Positions 55,380 through 64,000 of a DNA stretch of 64,000 bases are shown here, one piece after another. The translations under genes and the position numbers were made by a program. How positions within the stretch are numbered: position 1 is the first letter of the stretch; every line of letters begins with the position of its first letter. This stretch comes from Chrysomallon squamiferum. Lineage: Eukaryota; Mollusca; Gastropoda; Neomphalida; Peltospiridae. The notes below the pieces were generated by a model. That model was given only the letters and a program-made list of their open reading frames with translations. It did not search any database and had not been told where the DNA came from. The stretch is taken from contig CM022665.1 in the NCBI GenBank assembly GCA_012295275.1, forward strand, positions 5,402,901 to 5,466,900. The letters are read 5' to 3'.

Positions 55380-56450
55380 GGTTTCATTTGGTGGGTAGGG
55401 TTTCTGTTAGGGTGAGTTTTAGATTTAGAGCTGGATTTAATTCTCTATTTATATCAGATTTTACATATAAAACGAAAAATGTTACGATGAGTGTCACGAT
55501 AAAATATAAAATAAATTTTATTTCAATAAATTAACTTGTGTAAAAGTTTATGTGTTATGATAAAATTTTAAATAACTTATATTTCAGTAAATTAAATTGG
55601 GAAAGTTTATGGCGAGTATTAGCATAAAAATTAAAATAACTGTTGCTTCAGTACATTCTGTATTTATTCCACTGATAAAATAAACATCATGGATAGGGTT
55701 AGTGCTGGGGATACGGTTAGGGTTTGGTTAATTTGAGTTAGGGTTAGGACCTCGGTTAGGATTTGGACTTAGGTTAAGGTTAGGGTTGGTATTCGTTTTT
55801 TGTATTAATTTAGCTAAAGAGACATTTAATGTAAAACTTTAAATAATTATTTCATGATATGCATCAGGATAAAATTAAAAAATATTTTATTTCAGTAAAT
55901 TAATTTTGAAAGTTTATGATGAATGCTAGGACAAAATTTAAAATAACTGTTATTTCAATAAACACTGTATTTAACTTATTGAAACAAGCAATTGCCATTG
56001 TCACGTTTAGGGCTAAAGTTAGGGTTAGGATTTGGGTAAGGATTAGGTTGACGGTTATTGTCAGATTTAATTATCTGTTTCCTGAATTTGAATTGAATTT
56101 GAAACTTTTTAAGATGGATGTTAAGATTAAATTTAATTTAGTTTTTGTTTCAATCCTAACCCTACTGTTACTTCTAACAATATGAAAAATCAACGTTTTA
56201 TTAAAATAAAACATATTTTAAATATTATCCTAATGCCCATCATAAATATTCCCAAGGTCATTTTGTTTTTCAAATAAAAGTTATTTTCAATTTTATCCAA
56301 AAACTTACCATTAATTTTCTAAAGGTAATTATTTCAAATAAAAGCTTTTTCAGTTTTATCAAAACCCTAACCCTAACAGATACCGTAAACCTAACCCTAA
56401 CCTAAACTCTAGCTCTAACCCTGGCCAAACGTTACATTATGATAAATTAC
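55380..56450. repeat. Degenerate telomere-like satellite in opposed orientation
   Basis: TTAGGG variants cluster at about 55380-55430, 55695-55790 and 56005-56050. CCCTAA variants cluster at 56154-56162 and 56362-56420. Between them ~300-bp units recur (TTTCAGTAAATTAA then AAAGTTTATG), suggesting a satellite with embedded telomere-type motifs. Confidence 0.7.
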
Positions 56451-56589
56451 GTTACAATATGAAAAAAAATACGTTTTATTACCATTCTAGTTTAATAGAA
56501 AATGATTTTAACTACTTTCACAAACTACTTTATCAGTTATTTTCATTTATTCATTTATTTTTATTTATTTATATATTATTAATATAATT

Positions 56590-56599
56590 AATAATAGTA

Positions 56600-56637
<38 letters not shown>
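56590..56637. repeat. (TAA)n microsatellite
   Basis: A trinucleotide run following the satellite. Confidence 0.85.
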
Positions 56638-56639
<2 letters not shown>

Positions 56640-56879
56640 AAAATAATCTTACCTTGATGTTCAAATGAAATGATTATCTTCAAATATGTACTGTGTTATG
56701 TTTTTCTGTATTTCTTTACCTCCACATCATTACACGGGAAATGAGAGAAGAAACTCGCTTTTACCTCTCCAAAACGTAATGGATTAACATCAGTTTATTT
56801 TTTAACACGAATGAGCAGAAAAGATCAAATAATTGTCCGTTGATAAACCATTTTCGAGACATTGACTGGAATGTAAAAT

Positions 56880-56946
56880 AGTTCAGAGGATCCACTTAAT
56901 AAGATAGACCCTACAACAGTTCTAACCACTGAGCTACATGACGCAT
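56880..56946 (-). other. tRNA-like (SINE-type) fragment
   Basis: On the minus strand GTAGCTCAGTGGTTAGA matches the D-arm/A-box region of tRNAs. The rest does not fold as a tRNA and lacks a good B-box (only GTGGATCC), so a tRNA-derived SINE relic is more likely than a tRNA gene. Confidence 0.4.
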
Positions 56947-56949
56947 GTT

Positions 56950-59340
56950 TGTGTAAGGAAATTAAACACTCCAAAAGATTGGCCTAAAGCAAAATCAGAA
57001 ACAAAAGCATCAAAGCGTACAAACTCAGACTTCAAACCGAGAAGAACATGGTTCTTTCAGTTTGAAAACCTGACTAGTATCATTTACTGATTTCATTTGT
57101 TTTCTCTTGATCAGTGTAAAGATTTAATTTCAGTTAGAATACATTAACAGCGAGCACAATGAACTGCAAACGCAACTGCAGTGAATCCGTTTTCTTTTTC
57201 CACAATACTTATTTTTATTTTTCTAATGGTCCGGAACAAATCCTGATCTCTCTTCATTATTATTATTATTTTTTTTTAATATTATTATTTTTTGTTTCTT
57301 TTCTGTTATAAAAGTCTTTGGATTGTATATATCAAAATACTGATGGTTTTTGAACGTTAACATTTATTAATATTGCAAATACAATTTAAAATTTAAAGAT
57401 CGCTCCTATCTGCACGAAACAAAAACTTTGAAGAAGCGGCTGACTGATACCTTAAATCAAATAATTCTTTTTGATTTACTTGCCAAATTCTCTCTATTTG
57501 ACTGTAAAGCTAGTTAATATAGTAATGTTCCATAGAAGCCCTATCTCTTATTATTTGTTATAAAGTGTATTACTATGTGTATGCAGCATTGGCTTCTGTT
57601 TCATTTTCGGTACACAAAATATTTTATTTTCTACCCACAGTAAATAACGGCAGAAACTAAATAAAACAGAAGCCAAATATTTAATAAATATGATAGTTAA
57701 AAGAGCAAACTGTAAGTAAAAACGTATTGGGTTTCATATGTTTATTTTGTAACAGCCATCTTGAATGTTCTCACACAATCTGAGTGTTTTTGTATACGTG
57801 GCAGAGATGAATAATCAGAAACGAAAGCTCTATAAACAAAAACATTTCACGCTTCGTGCTGCACGACAACAACCTTGCTGCAGCATTTGTGCTTTCATTA
57901 ACGTTTAGTGTTAGGTTCATTATTGCTCTGCTGGTCCTCTTCTCCAAGATCCGGGAACCATATTTAATAATCGAATTTTCTAGAGTGTACGTGGGCGCCC
58001 GCACGCGTTTGTATGTGTCTGTGTGTAAGTGTGTGTGTTCACATTATTAACTATCTCTATAATTCACCTTTCAAATAATAAAACGTAAGTCTAACTGAAA
58101 TTTTAATTTATGACTAAATATCTGAAATTTTATTGTTTTGGTTTCAAGGAATCATCGCTAGGTTTTTAATTGATAACAACAACATTTTTAAACTAGTTAC
58201 GTACGCCACATTTATTTCCTATGTTTCAGTTCTTAATTTGTCTCGAGTTTGAAAAACAATTTCTTTTTCTCACACACAGCTGAATGTATCCTGTTTCTGT
58301 GTCCACTGTAAACTGCTAAACTGATCCAACTCCGACTGCAACTCTTACTTTGGTTACTTTCACTTAACACAAGACAAAGACTCGTCACCTTTAACTGCAC
58401 ATTTAGTGACAACCTTTACTACAGGATTAATACTTGTACACATCTCCATAAAAACAGTAACCTTCAATTTATCCTGATTTCTCTAGGATTACCAGTTACA
58501 CTTTATCCTACCAAGAAATCGTTATCATATATTGCAACAGTAAAGCTTGCAGTTTACTTTGAAAAAGTTACCATGTCAATGACAGTGACAATATGACAAG
58601 ATTATCTAAAGCATGATGGTATAATAGAGTACTAAATTGATAACAGTTAACACAGCAAATCACATCAAAGTTAAATAAACAGAACAGTAAAAGTAGTGTT
58701 ACCTATGTCCATTTAACTATACAGCCGTTCAGTGAAGAAGCATTCTTCCTGTGATTCCAACACATTTATCCACAAGTCTCCAATCTCGGATTATTTATGC
58801 CAAAAACCTGGCGACCATGCATATTGCTTGGATAAAGTCAAGCACTTCGAATACCCGGTAACAACCTAGTCAACAACATTAACTGTTCCAGTGAAATTCT
58901 CTATTGCCAGGCGTCTCATAATCAAATTGGTCACAACAACAATCACGTATGTCAAATAGTTCTGTTTATGTATCAATTTCTTTAAGCGCTGGCCAAAACT
59001 AGAGATGAAACGACTTTGGTCTTTTACATTCAATATTTTTATTTTGTAATATAAAAAATAATTTATCTAGAACACTCAAATAAATAATAAAAACCACTTC
59101 TAACATGTTACGGTCACTATTAATATGCTTCGGCTTTTAATGGCTTTCTCACCATTTTTTATTTACCGTCGTTTCTATACAGATTTGCCTCAAAATAATT
59201 TCATTCGCCTGTTTAACAAGCCTTAAATTCAAAAAAGTGCTTTAAAAAAGGGAAAATAAATAAAAAATAAAATAAAAAATAAAATCAATTTGTAAAAAAA
59301 AAAAAAATAATAATAATAAAAAATAAAAAAACTTAATCAG
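56950..59340. other. Unassigned AT-rich intergenic DNA
   Basis: No gene, domain or repeat family recognised. Short open frames such as 57856-58050 have no supporting features. Confidence 0.55.
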
Positions 59341-59366
59341 GTTTCAGTCAACAGATGTTCACACCC

Positions 59367-59482
59367 GACCCGGACTTAACAGCTCAAAGAAGAACTCAAT
59401 TTGTTTTTCTGTCACAATCTCGACACCTTTCTGGTATAAATATACCTTTATGAAATAGCAAAAAGCAAAATACAGCATCAAG
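59367..59482 (+). promoter_or_regulatory. F promoter: 16-bp element, TATA box and non-coding exon 1
   Basis: GACCCGGACTTAACAG (59367-59382) lies 52 bp before TATAAATA (59435-59442), as in gene E. The leader ends CAGCATCAAG/GTAAGATTACG (59482), resembling the E donor. The following intron ends right before the F ATG. Confidence 0.65.
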
Positions 59483-59524
59483 GTAAGATTACGTTTCATT
59501 ATTATAATTCTGATTATTGGTATT

Positions 59525-59613
59525 TTTAGTGGGAGTAGTAGTAGTAGTAGCAGTAATATAGTAGTACTAGTAATAGAACCAGTAACAGTAGTTACTGATT
59601 GTTTTTCTGGAAT

Positions 59614-59678
<65 letters not shown>

Positions 59679-59760
59679 ATGGACACAGCAGCAGAAATGT
59701 CAGCATCAACAATAGCAGTAGTAGTAATAGTTGTTGTTGTAGAAAGAGTAGTAGCAGTGA
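59525..59760. repeat. TAG trinucleotide repeats in F first intron
   Basis: Imperfect TAG runs, the longest about 59618-59678. The minus-strand poly-Leu frame is an artefact. Confidence 0.85.
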
Positions 59761-60182
59761 ACCAGATAGTAGTGGATGTTTGTATATTAACGTCCTAGGT
59801 TATCTTTATCACTAATGCATATCCTTATTTCTTTCATTCCTTTCTTATGTGATACATCTTGCACAGTGGCTATTATCTCGGAGTAGACGTTTTTATTGAG
59901 GTACATACTTATTATAAAATCAGATATTTCTAATTTTTCTTATTTGCTGTTGTTGTTGTTGTTGTTTTTTTTCATTCACTGAAAAGGATTTTAGATCATA
60001 ATTTTCATCAGGAAAATAGAAATGTCTTTGAATCCAATAAAGAGATACCAGACGTCCTGGACATTGATATATCTGACAAGAAATGATTAAGCATTTGCGA
60101 TAGTAATTATTTAATGGATTTCGGTATCATCTAGCTGCAGAATTTTTAGTATTTAGAACATTAGTTTGTGTTTTTTTAACAG

Positions 60183-60773
60183 ATGAAGCTGCTCTCCGTT
60201 TTCGTGGTGTTTTCACTTCTTGCTCTTCATGTTTCCGTTTTGGGAGAAAAAACGGATTTCCCTTGGTGGATTCTTGGACGTAAGTAAATATAATAATTTA
60301 ATACATACAGACATACATACATATACATCAGAAAGGTTTGCACTAAAAGTCATGGGGACACTAGCAGGCAGTATATTTTCAATACAGCTATTCATTCATT
60401 CATTTATTCATGAATTGATTTGTTTTTGGTAGTACATTATAAACAATCTAACACAGAGATTATAAGATTTCTTTTTCTTTCTTTTTGATCACAATTTTTA
60501 CAGGTAGAGACGCTGATGAAAATGTACATGTGAAACGGTTTCCATGGTGGCCTTTTGGACGTAAGTATATTTAATAAGTGAACAGTTAATATGTAACAAA
60601 AACCAGCTGCTGATTTCACTACCTGTCTATACATGTCTGCGTGTGAGAGAGACAAATGTTTGAATCAGGAATCTATATAAATCGGTTTCAAAATACGTTG
60701 TACTACATCTACAAGAATGGTAAGAACAGTAATAAAAATAACAACTCTAACAGTAACGATAATAATAATAATG

Positions 60774-60808
<35 letters not shown>

Positions 60809-61096
60809 CATAAATAAATAAATAAATAAATAAAATATTAAATTGCAAATCTTCAATCAAGTGGATTATAAAAATAATGATCAATAAGAGACAATACTGA
60901 TTATGATTAAAACAATACTCTGTTTATTTGTTGCGGTATTTTCACAGGGAGAGATGCTGACTCAAATGTAGAAACAGGAAGGTTCCCAGGAATACAAAGT
61001 AAGTATATCAAATATTTCTTGTAAAATTAATCATAATCTACATTCTAAATTAACAAGTAATCTATATATATTTTAAAACGTATAAACATATCAAAC

Positions 61097-61148
<52 letters not shown>

Positions 61149-61940
61149 TGCATATATACATATGTTATGGAAATTATTGATTACAGGGCTTTGATTATAA
61201 CAAAACAGTATTCTATCTAACAATTATAATAGTTAGGGAAGTTATATATACATTTATATATACATATATATATATATATTGAGATTAAGAATAAAATAAA
61301 ATAAAATAATAAGTATGTAAGTAAATTAATTAATTAATTGTTTTAAATGATACATTATGCATACATACGGAATTATTCATTAACTGTTCCTGTTTTATTT
61401 GATTAATTTTTGCTTTTTTTACAGGTAGAGACGCTGAAGCCAATCGCTGGCCGTGGTGGCTAGGAATTGAAAGTAAATATTTTGCTGCATCTGATGTGTG
61501 TTTGGGGATACGTTTACTCAAATTATTATTATTATTATTATTATTATTTATCTATCTCATACGTTTTATTTAGATTCGACTTTACATTTTTCTGTACTTA
61601 GAACGCTAATTTATATCTGTTGATACTTTCTAGTACCAATCATGATGCTTCCTGTCAGACATTGTGATTTTTACGTTATTTTTTATATTTAAGTTTTTAT
61701 TTATTTTTATTTTTTTTTATTTTTTTTCTCTATTGAGTAAGAAGAACCAGCATCATCTTTGACAAACGACACGTTTTTATTGTGCTTTTTTCAGAGCCTT
61801 AGTTCGTAATAAAAAATAACCCGATTGTTTTTTCTTTTTTCATACATTGTAAGGAAATATGCACTAAACTTGTTTCTGTAAATTTCTATAAACACGAAAA
61901 CTTTTATTTCTTTTTAGGTGACACAAACGAAAACCAGTAA
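60183..61940 (+). CDS. F: modular Trp/Pro peptide precursor with repeated R-R-D-A-D / F-P-W-W units
   Basis: Five coding exons, 60183-60279, 60504-60560, 60948-60998, 61425-61472 and 61918-61940, all join in phase 1, giving 91 aa. The ATG follows TTTAACAG directly. The signal peptide is MKLLSVFVVFSLLALHVSVLG. Exon-encoded modules follow: TDFPWWILG-RRDADENVHVKR, FPWWPFG-RRDADSNVETGR, FPGIQ-SRDAEANR, WPWWLGIE-SDTNENQ. The first two peptides end in Gly followed by Arg-Arg, the classic amidation plus dibasic cleavage signal; KR or GR precedes the next peptide. Predicted products are short amidated Trp-Pro peptides. KRFPWWPFGRR closely resembles Trp-rich cathelicidin peptides such as tritrpticin, most likely by convergence. 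A 3'-UTR exon starts at 62292. Neuropeptide or antimicrobial precursor; unnamed. Confidence 0.82.
60744..60835. repeat. AAT/AAAT repeats in F intron 2
   Basis: Trinucleotide run followed by AAAT repeats. A second (AAT)n run lies in intron 3 at 61098-61147. Confidence 0.85.
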
Positions 61941-62348
61941 TCAGCCAGAAAGGTAATGCTATAATAATTAATTACTACATTTAATTTTAAGAATATATCG
62001 ACAGACGTACTGTCTATATTTTGACACTGATTATTATTTCATTATTTTTGTTGTTGTTGTCGTTGTTGTTGTTGTTGATGATGTGTTCTTGTCGTTGTTA
62101 TTGATGATGATGATGATAAAATAATTATACTAGTATTAACACTGTTAGTATTTATAACAGTAGCAGCAGAAGTAGTAGTAATAGTAGTAGCTACCACAGA
62201 ACTGTGGAATTTAATCTTACGAAAAAACCCCCAACATTTTTCGTTTTTTTAATCTGAATAACATAATTTTATTTATTTGTTTGTTTTTCAGATGTTAACG
62301 GACTGAAAACAATGGACTAACATGACAGTGTTTCCTCACTCATTTTAA

Positions 62349-62354
62349 AATAAA
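62349..62354 (+). terminator. Poly(A) signal of F
   Basis: AATAAA lies about 60 bp into the last non-coding exon. Confidence 0.7.
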
Positions 62355-62359
62355 GAGAT

Positions 62360-64000
<1,641 letters not shown>

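Noticed and set aside
57856-58050. 64-codon frame with hydrophobic centre
   Set aside because: No acceptor-ATG structure like the peptide family, and nothing conserved around it.

Overview
This window is AT-rich animal nuclear DNA. The genes are intron-containing with GT-AG splice sites, TATA boxes and AATAAA signals. Long microsatellites ((GA)n, (AAT)n, (TAG)n, GTAT-type) are very dense, and there are degenerate interstitial telomere-type TTAGGG repeats. A short hairpin element carrying a CAAGGGACATAACT-type end resembles small repeats I associate with mollusc genomes. My best guess is a mollusc or another lophotrochozoan. The species cannot be named from the sequence.

Layout. (1) 1-6.1 kb is mostly simple repeats, with one decayed family member (G, minus strand, 4.06-3.45 kb). 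(2) 6.1-37.2 kb is a three-copy tandem segmental duplication of a ~10-11 kb block. Each block carries four small secreted-peptide genes in the order A(-), B(+), C(-), D(-). (3) A further relative, E(+), lies at 38.2-40.6 kb. (4) 40.7-45.9 kb is non-coding and holds small inverted-repeat elements. (5) 46.0-53.1 kb is a well-conserved RCC1 gene (+), the Ran guanine-nucleotide exchange factor; three of its introns carry ~30-bp minisatellites that begin at the 5' splice site. (6) 53.1-59.3 kb is minisatellites, a telomere-like satellite and unassigned AT-rich DNA. (7) 59.4-62.4 kb is a modular Trp-Pro peptide precursor, F(+). (8) 62.4-64 kb has no recognised gene.

The main system is the A/B/C/E/F/G family. 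Each precursor gene has a non-coding first exon, then a coding exon that begins exactly at the ATG after the acceptor AG. That exon encodes a signal peptide and a short, highly variable, usually cationic Trp/Arg/Pro or His/Lys/Arg peptide. A phase-1 intron follows, then a 99-123 nt phase-1 exon beginning with a Gly-Arg-Asp type junction and encoding an acidic EF-hand-like segment. The last coding exon is tiny. B1 has two complete 12-residue EF-hand loops; A, C and E have degenerate or truncated versions. F keeps the same exon logic but uses repeated R-R-D-A-D / F-P-W-W modules. F shares with E an identical 16-bp promoter element at the same distance from an identical TATA box. I read these as precursors of secreted host-defence or signalling peptides with an anionic, possibly calcium-binding, C-terminal pro-domain. 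That function is inference; I do not recognise a named family.

D is a different kind of gene: a cysteine-rich prokineticin/astakine-like (colipase-fold) peptide, complete enough to recognise only in the third block (D3). Within the triplication, A1, A3, B1, C1, C2 and C3 have intact peptide and EF exons. A2, B2, B3, D1 and D2 are broken, so the array shows gene birth and death.
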